A stretch of DNA of 64,000 bases from Micavibrio sp. TMED2. GTDB lineage: Bacteria > Pseudomonadota > Alphaproteobacteria > TMED2. Positions 16,343 to 24,980 of the stretch are shown in pieces (positions within the stretch are counted from its first letter, which is position 1; each line of letters opens with the position of its first letter). The translations under genes and the position numbers were made by a program. The DNA is taken from NCBI GenBank assembly GCA_002168225.1, contig NHBH01000009.1, forward strand, positions 381,609 to 445,608, read 5' to 3'. The notes beneath the pieces were generated by a model. The model did no database searches. It worked only from the letters and a program-made list of their open reading frames with translations, and was not told the origin of the DNA.

Positions 16343-17572
16343 ATGACCGCATCAGCGTCTCAACCATTAGCTGGGCTTCGGGTACTGGACTTTGGTCACA
16401 CCGTGATGGGACCGTCCTGTTCCATGGTGCTTGCCGATCTTGGTGCCGAAGTCATCAAGATAGAGCCATCGCCCGCTGGAGATCCGACCCGCCGTCTTGC
16501 CGGGTTCGGCCTTGGCTATTTCGGCTATTTCAATCGCAATAAAAAGAGCCTGTGCCTGAACCTCAAGACCGATGAGGGGCGCGAGGCCATGACCAAACTC
16601 TGTGCCGATGCGGATATTCTGATCGAGAATTATGCGCCGGGCACGATGGAGCGGCTCGGCTTCGATTACGACACGGTTGCCGGCATCAACCCACGCCTGA
16701 TCTATGTCAGTCTCAAGGGCTTCCTTGAAGGACCATATCGCGATCGTCTGGCGCTTGATGAAGTGGTCCAGATGATGAGCGGCCTTGCCTATATGACCGG
16801 GCCGACCGGTCGGCCATTGCGGGCCGGAACCTCGGTTATCGATATTGCGGGTGGCATGTTCGGTGTCATCGGCACCCTGTTGGCCCTGCGTCAGCGTGAG
16901 CAGACCGGTAAGGGGCAGCATGTGGAATCCGCGCTGTTTGAAACCGCCGTCTTCATGATGGGCCAGCACCTCTGTTACGCCGCGCAGTCGGATGCGCCGA
17001 TCCCGCCGATGCCGGAGCGGGTCTCTGCCTGGGCGGTCTATGAGCCATTTACCCTGCTCGACGGCAAGCAACTGTTCGTCGGCATTACCTCGGATCAGCA
17101 CTGGGCACGGTTCTGCCACGCGGTCGGGCGCAGCGAGCTGATTGAAGACCTGCTCTACCGTACCAACAACCTCCGCATCGAGAACCGCAAGACCTTATTG
17201 CCGATTGTAGCGGCGATTTTTGCTGGACTCGACACCGCCGAGGCAAGCGAACTGTGTGAGCAGGCGCGTATTCCATTTGCGCCGATTGCCCGTCCCGAAG
17301 ATCTGTTCGAGGACCGCCATCTGAAGGCCACAGGCGCGCTGTATGACACGACATTACCCAACGGCACCCATACACGGTTGCCGAAACTGCCGCTTGTGAT
17401 GGGCGAGGGGGCAACCGCCTACCGCTCCGATCCGCCACCGGTAGGGCAGGATACGGAAGAGATTTTGGCTGCGCTGGGGTACAGCGCGGAGAAGATCGCT
17501 GCCCTGATTGAAAAGGGCATCGTCTCTGCGACAAAAACCGAGGGAGCCAATCACAGTACCGCCGCCGAGTAA
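16343..17572 (+). CDS. CaiB/BaiF family (class III) CoA-transferase
   Basis: 409 residues from the ATG at 16343. Family landmarks run in order: PLAGLRVLDFGHTVMGPSC, LGAEVIKIEPSPAGDPTRR, FGYFNRNKKSLCLNLKTDEG, LIENYAPGTMERLGFDYDTV and VIDIAGGMFGVIGTLLALR. The Asp in IDIAGG is at the position of the catalytic aspartate of formyl-CoA transferase. The C-terminal small domain has GITSDQHWARFCHAVGR. It activates a carboxylic acid by moving CoA from a donor thioester. As first gene of the IclR-flanked cluster, it probably loads the transported acid for cleavage by the citrate-synthase-family enzyme at 24064. A GTG at 16328 is an alternative start. Confidence 0.9.
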   Translation: MTASASQPLAGLRVLDFGHTVMGPSCSMVLADLGAEVIKIEPSPAGDPTRRLAGFGLGYFGYFNRNKKSLCLNLKTDEGREAMTKLCADADILIENYAPGTMERLGFDYDTVAGINPRLIYVSLKGFLEGPYRDRLALDEVVQMMSGLAYMTGPTGRPLRAGTSVIDIAGGMFGVIGTLLALRQREQTGKGQHVESALFETAVFMMGQHLCYAAQSDAPIPPMPERVSAWAVYEPFTLLDGKQLFVGITSDQHWARFCHAVGRSELIEDLLYRTNNLRIENRKTLLPIVAAIFAGLDTAEASELCEQARIPFAPIARPEDLFEDRHLKATGALYDTTLPNGTHTRLPKLPLVMGEGATAYRSDPPPVGQDTEEILAALGYSAEKIAALIEKGIVSATKTEGANHSTAAE

Positions 17573-17666
17573 GGCGACGTTAAACGATGGTCGGGGCCGG
17601 CCATCCGTATCAACCGGCCCGAATACACACCCGGATCAACCGGACCTATTATATGGGAGGAATAAA

Positions 17667-18704
17667 ATGAAACTGTTTAAATCCCTCGTTGCCGCGATGG
17701 CGATCGGCGCATTTGCCGTATCGCCCGCCGTGACACAACCGGCTGCGGCACAACAGATCGAGAAGCCGGACCTGACGCTCGCGATTGGTGGGCGTGTTGC
17801 CTTGTATTACCTGCCGCTCAATATTGCCGATCTGAACGGCTATTTTGCGGAAGAAGGCCTGAATGTTGACGTTGTCGACTTCCAGGGCGGTTCAAAGTCG
17901 GTTCAGGCGGTTGTCGGCGGCAGTGCCGATGTCCTGACCTCGGCCTTTGAGCACATGATCGTCCTCAAGGCGAAAAACCAGGATTTCACCGCCATCACCC
18001 TGATGGGCCAGTATCCGGGCTTCGTACTCAGTGTTACCCCTGAGCTGGCGAAGGACTGGAAGGGCATGGAAAGCCTGCGCGGCAAGAATGTCGGTGTAAC
18101 CTCACCGGGTTCAAGCACCAACAAGATGGTTGATCTTCTGCTGCTCGGCGCCGGTATGGAGCCAAGCGATGTGTCTATCATCGGTGTCGGCGCCGGTCCG
18201 GGTACCCTGGCCGCATTCCGTAACGGCAGCGTAGAGGCTGCGGTTCAGGCAGATCCGGCTGCGACCCTGTTTGAAAAAGAAGGTCTCGCGGTGCCGGTGG
18301 TCGATACCCGCACGCCGGAAGGTACCGAGCAGGTTTATGGCGGCCCGATGCCCGCTGCGACCCTGTCGGTCCCGACCGCTTTCGTGAAAGCCAATCCGAA
18401 CACCACGCAAGCTCTGGCCAGCGCGATGGTCAAGGCGCTGAAGTTCATCAACGAGAGCACGCCCGAGGAAATCGTCGATGTTCTGCCTGAGGACATGCTG
18501 GTTGGCGGTGACCGGGCGCTTTACATCGAGATGCTGGAGAAGGTCAAACCAGCCTTTTCACCGGATGGTGTGATCCCTGAAGCTGCTGTTGAAACCGCTT
18601 ACCGTGCTCAGAAGAGCTACAATCCTGCGGTGGCTGAGGCTGGTGAAATGGACCTCGGTTCGGTCTACACCAACCGTTTCGTTGAACATGCTAACGGGTC
18701 TTGA
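17667..18704 (+). CDS. ABC transporter substrate-binding protein, NitT/TauT (SsuA-like) family
   Basis: 345 residues from the ATG at 17667, preceded by GGGAGGA. A signal peptide (MKLFKSLVAAMAIGAFAVSP, cleavage near AAAQQ) leads into a type II binding fold: ALYYLPLNIADLNGYFAEEGL, DFQGGSKSVQAVVGGSADV, LRGKNVGVTSPGSSTNKMVD and GAGPGTLAAFRNGSVEAAVQADP. This family binds sulfonates, nitrate, pyrimidine precursors or aromatic acids. It is followed immediately by its ATPase and permease, making a complete importer within the CoA-transferase cluster. A GC-rich imperfect hairpin (about 17598-17625) lies between the CoA-transferase and this gene and may modulate readthrough. Confidence 0.92.
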   Translation: MKLFKSLVAAMAIGAFAVSPAVTQPAAAQQIEKPDLTLAIGGRVALYYLPLNIADLNGYFAEEGLNVDVVDFQGGSKSVQAVVGGSADVLTSAFEHMIVLKAKNQDFTAITLMGQYPGFVLSVTPELAKDWKGMESLRGKNVGVTSPGSSTNKMVDLLLLGAGMEPSDVSIIGVGAGPGTLAAFRNGSVEAAVQADPAATLFEKEGLAVPVVDTRTPEGTEQVYGGPMPAATLSVPTAFVKANPNTTQALASAMVKALKFINESTPEEIVDVLPEDMLVGGDRALYIEMLEKVKPAFSPDGVIPEAAVETAYRAQKSYNPAVAEAGEMDLGSVYTNRFVEHANGS

Positions 18705-18707
18705 ACT

Positions 18708-19580
18708 ATGACTGCGCTCGATACAATGCAGCCCGATCAATCGGCTGTAGGACAATCGATAGAGCAACCCGGGGCGGATACGCCCGCCCTGGGCCTCTAT
18801 AATGTGGAATGCGTGTTTCCGGCACGTGGCAATCCCGGCGGTACCTATACCGCCGTTGCCGACACGACGATTGAGATAGCCAAGGGCGAATTTGTATCGA
18901 TCGTTGGCCCTACCGGTTGCGGCAAATCCACCCTGCTGAATGTGTCATCAGGGTTGCTGCAGCCAAGCAGCGGCAGCATCAATGTCTTTGGTGAGCCGCT
19001 GAAGGGCATCAACCGCGATGCCGGTTACATGTTCCAGGCCGAAAGCCTGATGCCATGGCGTACTGCACTGGAAAACGTCATGGTCGGCCTGGAATTTCAC
19101 AAGGCGGACAAGAAGGAACGCCGTGAACTGGCGATCGAATGGCTGGCGCGGGTTGGCCTCGCCGGTTTTGAAGATCGCTATCCGCATCATCTATCCGGCG
19201 GCATGCGCAAGCGTGTGGCGCTGGCCCAGATGCTGATTATGAATCCCAAGATCATGCTGATGGATGAGCCGTTCAGCGCGCTCGATATCCAGACCCGTCA
19301 ACTGATGGAAAACGAACTGCTGGATTTATGGCAGGCAGACCGCAAATCGGTGATGTTCATCACCCATGATCTCGAGGAAGCCATCGCGCTTTCGGATCGG
19401 GTCATTGTGCTCTCTGCCGGCCCTGGCACCCACCCTATCGGCGAATTTGTCATCGACCTGCCTCGTCCCAGAGATGTCGCTGACATTCGCCATCTTGATG
19501 CGTTCAATAAACTGCATGCCGATATCTGGGATGTAATGAAGGAAGAGGTCCTTAAAGGCTATGAACAACAGCGCAAGTAG
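18708..19580 (+). CDS. ABC transporter ATP-binding protein, NitT/TauT (SsuB-like) family
   Basis: 290 residues. Walker A GPTGCGKSTLLN, Q-loop FQAESLMPWRTALENV, signature HLSGGMRKRVALAQML, Walker B IMLMDEPFSALD and the switch His in FITHDLEEAI are all present. An N-terminal extension of about 25 residues precedes the first beta strand (YNVECVFPARG). It starts three bases after the binding-protein stop and its 3' end overlaps the permease start by 20 bases. Confidence 0.93.
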   Translation: MTALDTMQPDQSAVGQSIEQPGADTPALGLYNVECVFPARGNPGGTYTAVADTTIEIAKGEFVSIVGPTGCGKSTLLNVSSGLLQPSSGSINVFGEPLKGINRDAGYMFQAESLMPWRTALENVMVGLEFHKADKKERRELAIEWLARVGLAGFEDRYPHHLSGGMRKRVALAQMLIMNPKIMLMDEPFSALDIQTRQLMENELLDLWQADRKSVMFITHDLEEAIALSDRVIVLSAGPGTHPIGEFVIDLPRPRDVADIRHLDAFNKLHADIWDVMKEEVLKGYEQQRK

Positions 19581-20388
19581 ACGGAGCATCTTGAGCCGGC
19601 TGTTGCCCGCTCGGCCTCAACTCATTGTTTATCATGTGATTATTCTGGTGGCTGTTTTCGCAGCCTGGAAGTCGATTACCCATTTCGATCTTATGTCTGA
19701 ATTCTTTGTCGGTGATCCGGTCAAGGTGTTCGATCAGATCTACAAATGGTTCGCGACCGGGATGATCTTCAAGCATCTGTGGGTGACCTTGTTTGAGACG
19801 GCCTGCGCCTTTGTAGCCGGGTCGACACTGGGGCTGATGGCCGGTCTCTGGCTGGCGCTCAGCCCGATGGCCTCGACACTGGCCTCACCTTACCTCAAGG
19901 GCTTCAATGCCATGCCGCGGGTCATTCTGGCACCGATCTTCTCGGTCTGGTTCGGCCTCGGTGTGACTTCCAAGATCGCCCTCGGCATCACGCTGGTATT
20001 CTTCGTTGTGTTCTTCAACGTCTATCAGGGCGTGAAGGAAGTCAGCCCGGTCACGCTTGCCAATGCCAAGATGCTTGGCGCCAACAAGCGCCAGTTGCTC
20101 TGGACCGTCTATATCCCGTCGGCGACCAGTTGGGTTTTCTCCAGCCTGCATACCGCTGTCGGTATGGCCTTCGTCGGTGCGGTGATCGGTGAGTATATGG
20201 GATCGGCTGCCGGTGTCGGTTACCTGATCCTGCAGGCCGAGGGGCTGTTCAATATCAATGGCGTCTTTGCCGGTGTGATCCTGCTCACGTTCTTTGCCAT
20301 TGCGCTGGATGCGCTGGTCAGCGTCGTCGAACGCCGCCTGCTGCACTGGCAGCCTCGTGAAGCCGAAACCGTAGGAATTGTTGCATGA
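19561..20388 (+). CDS. ABC transporter permease, NitT/TauT (SsuC-like) family
   Basis: 275 residues with about six membrane helices. The family loop MPRVILAPIFSVWFGLGVTSKIALG and the EAA segment VTLANAKMLGANKRQLLWTVYIPSATSWVFSSLHTAVG are clear. The fold ends with VSVVERRLLHWQPRE. It forms the homodimeric pore for the binding protein at 17667. Start and stop both overlap neighbours (20 and 4 bases), so the three transporter genes and the next oxidoreductase form one translationally coupled unit. Confidence 0.92.
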   Translation: MNNSASRRSILSRLLPARPQLIVYHVIILVAVFAAWKSITHFDLMSEFFVGDPVKVFDQIYKWFATGMIFKHLWVTLFETACAFVAGSTLGLMAGLWLALSPMASTLASPYLKGFNAMPRVILAPIFSVWFGLGVTSKIALGITLVFFVVFFNVYQGVKEVSPVTLANAKMLGANKRQLLWTVYIPSATSWVFSSLHTAVGMAFVGAVIGEYMGSAAGVGYLILQAEGLFNINGVFAGVILLTFFAIALDALVSVVERRLLHWQPREAETVGIVA

Positions 20389-21398
20389 GTGCGCATACTG
20401 AAAACCGTCAGGTCCTGTACGCAAAGCGCCCTGACGGTATGCCGGATGAGAGTTGCTTCCGCATCGAGGCGAGCCCGATCGGCTCGCTCGGTGACGGTGA
20501 GGTGCTGGTCCGCAATCATTATCTCTCACTCGATCCATATATCCGGATGCGTATGGAGGCAGAGGACTCCTATGCCCCGGTGATGAAGATCGGCGACATC
20601 ATGGTTGGTCGTACGGTGGGAGAGATTGTCGACACCCGGGACCCTACCCTCCCGACGGGTACCTGGGTTGTCGGCCGTCTTGGCTGGCAGGATTACAGTA
20701 TTGCCAAAAAAGCCGAACTGCAGATCGTACACCCGGACAAGGCCCCGTTGAGCGCCTATCTCGGTGCGCTCGGATCGACCGGTATCACGGCCTGGATTGG
20801 GCTGATGCATATTGCCGGGCTTCAGGATGGTGAGCGGGTGCTGATTTCCGCTGCCTCAGGCGCGGTGGGTTCAACTGCCGGGCAACTGGCGAAGTTCCAT
20901 GGTTGCCATACGGTCGGGATTGCCGGTGGTGCGAAGAAATGCGGCATCGTACGGGACCGTTTCGGCCTCGATGACTGTCTCGATTACAAGGCCGATGACT
21001 TTGTAGAGCAGATGAACCGGGCCGGTGCCGATGGCTATGACATCTATTACGACAATGTCGGCGGCATGATCTTTGATACCGCCCTGCCGCTGATGCGGCT
21101 CAATGGTCGCATTCCGCTTTGTGGGCTGGTCTCGCAATATAACGAGACCGAACCATACGGCGTGAAGAACATGCGTGAGGTGTTCAACAAGCGCCTGACC
21201 ATTCGCGGTTTTGTCATCTCCGATCACCGTGATCTGTTCGGCAAGGCGCAAGCCGACCTTGAAGCCGCCTATGCTGCGGGCAAGCTGGTCTATGAAGAGA
21301 CCATCCATGACGGGCTGGAGAACTCTCCGGCCTCATTCATCGGCATGCTCAATGGCGGCAATGTGGGCAAGCAACTGATCCGTATTGTGACCGACTAG
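20385..21398 (+). CDS. NADP-dependent oxidoreductase, MDR family (CurA/leukotriene B4 dehydrogenase-like)
   Basis: 337 residues. The N-terminal GroES-like half shows LVRNHYLSLDPYIRMRM, and the Rossmann half shows VLISAASGAVGSTAGQLAKFHGC followed by GGAKKCGIV. FNKRLTIRGFVISDH near the C-terminus is typical of zinc-free medium-chain double-bond reductases. These enzymes reduce enones or 2-alkenals with NADPH. No zinc ligands are visible, as expected for this branch. It overlaps the permease stop (ATGA), so it belongs to the same operon and probably acts on the imported compound or its CoA ester. Confidence 0.9.
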   Translation: MSAHTENRQVLYAKRPDGMPDESCFRIEASPIGSLGDGEVLVRNHYLSLDPYIRMRMEAEDSYAPVMKIGDIMVGRTVGEIVDTRDPTLPTGTWVVGRLGWQDYSIAKKAELQIVHPDKAPLSAYLGALGSTGITAWIGLMHIAGLQDGERVLISAASGAVGSTAGQLAKFHGCHTVGIAGGAKKCGIVRDRFGLDDCLDYKADDFVEQMNRAGADGYDIYYDNVGGMIFDTALPLMRLNGRIPLCGLVSQYNETEPYGVKNMREVFNKRLTIRGFVISDHRDLFGKAQADLEAAYAAGKLVYEETIHDGLENSPASFIGMLNGGNVGKQLIRIVTD

Positions 21399-21417
21399 AC
21401 AGTGAGCAACTGACGAC

Positions 21418-22854
21418 ATGACCATGCAGGCGTTACTCTTCATTGACGGACAATGGCGCGAGGGGCGCGGTACGGGTGAGACCATCAAGGTCATCAACCC
21501 GGCAACCGAGGCCGTTGTGGGGACGGTTACCCGGGCATCGGCAGGTGATCTCGATGATGCGCTGGCGGCTGCCGCACGCGGCTTTGCCATCTGGTCCGAA
21601 ACACCGGCCCATAAGCGTACCGGGATTCTCCGGGATGCCTGCACACTGATGCGCGAGCGTGCCGATGAGATTGCCAAAATCCTGAGCCGGGAGCAGGGCA
21701 AGCCGGTTCCCGAAGCACGCGGTGAGATACTGACCAGCGTGGAGAATCTGGAATGGATGGCCGAAGAGGCAACCCGTGCCTATGGTCGCTTTCTGCCTGC
21801 GCGGGCCGATGGTGTCGGTCAGACGGTCCGGCGCTATCCGATTGGGCCGGTCGCGGCCTTTACCCCCTGGAACTTCCCGGCCCTGACACCGCTGCGCAAG
21901 ATGGCCGGCAGTCTGGCCTCCGGTTGCTCGCTGATCCTGAAACCGGCCGAGGAAACACCGTTCACGGCGATTGAGCTGGTCAAGGCTTTCGCCGATGCCG
22001 GGTTGCCTGCCGGTGTGCTCAATCTGGTGCTCGGTGACCCGCCAATGATTTCCGAGCATCTGATTTCATCGCCGGTCATTCGCAAGGTGACGTTCACCGG
22101 CTCGACCCGCGTGGGCAAGATGCTGGCGGCCAAGGCGGCTGCCAATGCCAAACGCAGCACCATGGAGCTGGGCGGCCATGCGCCGGTCATCGTCTGTGAT
22201 GATGTGGATGTGGAGGCGGCGGCAAAAATGGCTGTGTCTTTCAAATTCCGCAATGCCGGTCAGGTCTGTACCAGCCCGACAAGATTCTTTGTCCAGAGCG
22301 GTATCTATGAGCCGTTCATCGAGGCATTTGCCGCCGCCGCCGCAGATGTAAAGGTCGGGCCGGGCGATCAGGCGGATGTGGCGATGGGACCGCTCGCCAA
22401 CAGTCGTCAGCTTGCCTCGATTGAGCAGTTTGTCGCTGATACGGCAGGGTCCGGTGCCCGGCTGGTAACCGGCGGTAACCGGATCGGCAATCAGGGCTAT
22501 TTCTATCAACCGACGGTGTTTGCAGATGTGCCAGACGCTGCCCGGATCATGCAGGAAGAGCCGTTCGGTCCCGTGGTGCCGTTCCAGTCCTTCGATGATT
22601 TCGACGATGTGCTGACCCGGGCGAATAACACGCCATTTGGCCTCGCCGGTTATGTCATGACCCGGTCCTTGCTGCGCTCGGAAGAGCTGAGCGATGGCAT
22701 TGAGGCCGGTATGGTTGTGGTCAATCACTTCTCGGTCTCGACCCCGTATTCACCCTTTGGCGGCGTCAAGGAAAGCGGCGACGGTCTGGAAGGCGGCATT
22801 GAGGGGCTTGAGGCCTATCTCGTCTCCAAAACCATAACCACCCGATACGCATAA
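21418..22854 (+). CDS. NAD(P)-dependent aldehyde dehydrogenase, succinate-semialdehyde dehydrogenase-like
   Basis: 478 residues. The nucleotide-binding stretch FTPWNFPALTPLRKMAGSL, the catalytic Glu block MELGGHAPVIV, the catalytic Cys in NAGQVCTSPTRFFV and the C-terminal SPFGGVKESGDGLEGG motif are all intact. The closest-looking branch is the GabD type, which oxidises succinate or glutarate semialdehyde, but related enzymes accept many aldehydes. ATG at 21418 or 21424 are both possible. Its place next to an iron alcohol dehydrogenase and a C-C lyase suggests it oxidises an aldehyde product of the pathway. Confidence 0.93.
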   Translation: MTMQALLFIDGQWREGRGTGETIKVINPATEAVVGTVTRASAGDLDDALAAAARGFAIWSETPAHKRTGILRDACTLMRERADEIAKILSREQGKPVPEARGEILTSVENLEWMAEEATRAYGRFLPARADGVGQTVRRYPIGPVAAFTPWNFPALTPLRKMAGSLASGCSLILKPAEETPFTAIELVKAFADAGLPAGVLNLVLGDPPMISEHLISSPVIRKVTFTGSTRVGKMLAAKAAANAKRSTMELGGHAPVIVCDDVDVEAAAKMAVSFKFRNAGQVCTSPTRFFVQSGIYEPFIEAFAAAAADVKVGPGDQADVAMGPLANSRQLASIEQFVADTAGSGARLVTGGNRIGNQGYFYQPTVFADVPDAARIMQEEPFGPVVPFQSFDDFDDVLTRANNTPFGLAGYVMTRSLLRSEELSDGIEAGMVVVNHFSVSTPYSPFGGVKESGDGLEGGIEGLEAYLVSKTITTRYA

Positions 22855-22869
22855 TGTGAGTTCAACCCT

Positions 22870-24045
22870 ATGGTAATGATGGCTGCTGCAGTTTCCGAGG
22901 TGGAACCGGACTTGTCCGGCATCTCTGTGCTGCAATTCATGACCACGACCCATTTCGGGTTTGGTGCCAGTGCCCGCCTGCCGCAGTTGCTCGAACAGAT
23001 CGGCAGCACGCGACCGCTTATCGTCTCCGATTACGGTGTCGAGCGGGCCGGGGTGCTGGAGCAGGCGCTGAATGCCGTCCCGTGTAGCGACAAGTTGCCC
23101 TCATGGCTTGATACGCCGCCAAACCCGACCGAAGAGGCCGCAAGACTGGGGGCAGAAACCTATAAACATGCCGGTTGCGATGGCGTGGTGGCCATCGGTG
23201 GCGGTGCCGCCCTCGATCTTGCCAAGGGTATTGCCATTATGGCGACCCATGACGGCACGCTATGGGATTTCTGTAACCGCCATGCCAAACCAAGGGCGAT
23301 TATCAACCCGGCACCACTGATTGCCATGCCGACCACATCCGGTTCCGGCAGTGAGGTCGGCCGCTCGGCGGTGATTATCTTCAATAACGGGGTGAAGGCC
23401 GGTGTCGGCTGTGCCGGTATCGTCAAGGCGGCGATCTGCGATCCCGACCTGACCCTGCGCCTGCCACCCTCGGTGACGGCTGCAACCGGTATCGATGCGC
23501 TGTCCCATTGTGTCGAGACCTATTCCTCGCCAACCGTGAACCCGCCTGCCGATGCGATTGCCATCGACGGTTTGCGCCGGGCGCTGCATCACATTGAACG
23601 TGCCGTTACCCATGGCAGCAGCGACAAGCATGCCCGCTGGCACATGATGATGGCGTCATTGCAGGGTGCGGTTTGCTTCCAGAAGGGCATGGGGGCGGTG
23701 CATTCCCTGTCCCATCCGATCGGTGCACTCGGCTATCACCACGGCACATTGAACGGCATCTTCCTACCTGCGGTCCTCCGCTATAACCGCGATGCGCTTG
23801 GCGTGAAATACGACATCATGCGCTCCTGCCTGCCCACGGAACTGGCCGGTCAGGATTTCGCCGATGCAATCGAGGCCCTGCTGACCCGTATCGACTTGCC
23901 GACCCGCCTTGCCACGCTCGGCATCAAGCAGTCGGATCTGACCCGGATCCCGGAACAGGCCCTGCAGGACAATGCTCATAAAACCAATCCACGATCATTG
24001 ACGGCGGCTGATTACAGCCACCTCATTGAACAGGTATTTGAGTAA
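22870..24045 (+). CDS. Iron-containing alcohol dehydrogenase
   Basis: 391 residues. The NAD-binding loop GGGAALDLAKGIA, the MPTTSGSGSEVG motif and the metal ligands are present: Asp and His in GIDALSHCVETY and His residues in AVHSLSHPIGALGYHHG. Fe-ADH enzymes interconvert alcohols or hydroxyacids with aldehydes or keto acids, for example 4-hydroxybutyrate with succinate semialdehyde. With the adjacent SSADH-like gene this gives a possible alcohol-to-acid route. Several in-frame ATG codons (22870, 22876, 22879) compete as start. Confidence 0.92.
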   Translation: MVMMAAAVSEVEPDLSGISVLQFMTTTHFGFGASARLPQLLEQIGSTRPLIVSDYGVERAGVLEQALNAVPCSDKLPSWLDTPPNPTEEAARLGAETYKHAGCDGVVAIGGGAALDLAKGIAIMATHDGTLWDFCNRHAKPRAIINPAPLIAMPTTSGSGSEVGRSAVIIFNNGVKAGVGCAGIVKAAICDPDLTLRLPPSVTAATGIDALSHCVETYSSPTVNPPADAIAIDGLRRALHHIERAVTHGSSDKHARWHMMMASLQGAVCFQKGMGAVHSLSHPIGALGYHHGTLNGIFLPAVLRYNRDALGVKYDIMRSCLPTELAGQDFADAIEALLTRIDLPTRLATLGIKQSDLTRIPEQALQDNAHKTNPRSLTAADYSHLIEQVFE

Positions 24046-24063
24046 GGGCGAGGGCAGGCAGTC

Positions 24064-24894
24064 ATGAGTGCAGATAACGGCAAACAATCGGACGCAGGCA
24101 CGGAGTTCCGTGACTGGTGGCAGACCGGTATCATCGATATGGAACCGGGCAAGATCAACCTGCGCGGCTATCCGGTACAAAGCCTGATTGGTGAGTTGAG
24201 CTTCGTTCAGATGATCTGGCTGATGGTGCGCGGCGAGGTACCCGATGAGAAACAGGCGGCCCTGCTTGAGGCAGCGCTTGTCGCCGCCGTCGACCACGGA
24301 CCGCTGGCGCCCTCCATCGCCACGGCGCGGATGGCAATGACCTGCGGGATTGGTATCAACAGCGCGATGGCCTCGGCGATCAATGTGCTCGGCGATGTGC
24401 ATGGCGGTGCCGGGCAGGGGGCGCTTGAGATTTACCTCGAAATCCTCGGCCATATGGATGCCGGGGAAAGCCTTGATGCTGCCGTTGATCGGGCGCTGGC
24501 ACCGCGTCTGGCGGAGAAACAGATCATCCCCGGCTTTGGTCATCGCTTCCATCCTATCGACCCGCGGACACCGCGCCTGTTTGAACTCTGTGACAAGGCT
24601 GTGGCCGATGGTGTTATCGGCGGTCGGTTCGTTGCGATCGGCAAGGCGGTCGAGGCATGGCTTGAGAAAGCCAAAGGCCGCCACCTGCCGATGAATATCG
24701 ACGGTGTGACGGCGGTGATTTACGGCGAGTTGGGCTTTGAGCCGGATATGGCACGCGGGCTGTTTATCCTGTCACGGTCGGTCGGCATTCTGGCGCATGC
24801 CTATGAACAGAAACAACAGGGTGGCCGGATCAAAGGCCCGGTCAACCCGAAGCTGTCCTACAAATACACAGGTCCCGGCGAGCGGGAACTCTGA
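24064..24894 (+). CDS. Citrate-synthase-family protein, citryl-CoA-lyase-like
   Basis: 276 residues, shorter than citrate synthase (about 430) and resembling the stand-alone citryl-CoA lyase branch. The three catalytic positions are readable: His113 in DVHGGAGQG, His160 in GFGHRFH and Asp213 in NIDGVTA. The large N-terminal part of citrate synthase is missing, so cleavage or condensation of a CoA thioester without the full citrate pocket is expected. With the CoA-transferase at 16343 it suggests a 'activate with CoA, then split' scheme yielding acetyl-CoA or similar plus a keto compound. It is the last gene of the cluster and is followed by a terminator. Confidence 0.85.
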   Translation: MSADNGKQSDAGTEFRDWWQTGIIDMEPGKINLRGYPVQSLIGELSFVQMIWLMVRGEVPDEKQAALLEAALVAAVDHGPLAPSIATARMAMTCGIGINSAMASAINVLGDVHGGAGQGALEIYLEILGHMDAGESLDAAVDRALAPRLAEKQIIPGFGHRFHPIDPRTPRLFELCDKAVADGVIGGRFVAIGKAVEAWLEKAKGRHLPMNIDGVTAVIYGELGFEPDMARGLFILSRSVGILAHAYEQKQQGGRIKGPVNPKLSYKYTGPGEREL

Positions 24895-24926
24895 TCCTCT
24901 ACTTCCCTGGGGGCAGGGGTGACTTG

Positions 24927-24967
24927 GCGGTTGCGGTAGTCCAGAATGGGCACCGCAACCGCACTTT
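24927..24967 (+). terminator. Rho-independent terminator of the catabolic cluster
   Basis: Perfect 11-bp arms GCGGTTGCGGT and ACCGCAACCGC (24927-24937, 24952-24962) are followed by ACTTTTT. It ends the long plus-strand cluster just before the convergent esterase gene. Confidence 0.85.
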
Positions 24968-24980
24968 TTCAGTCATCCGT

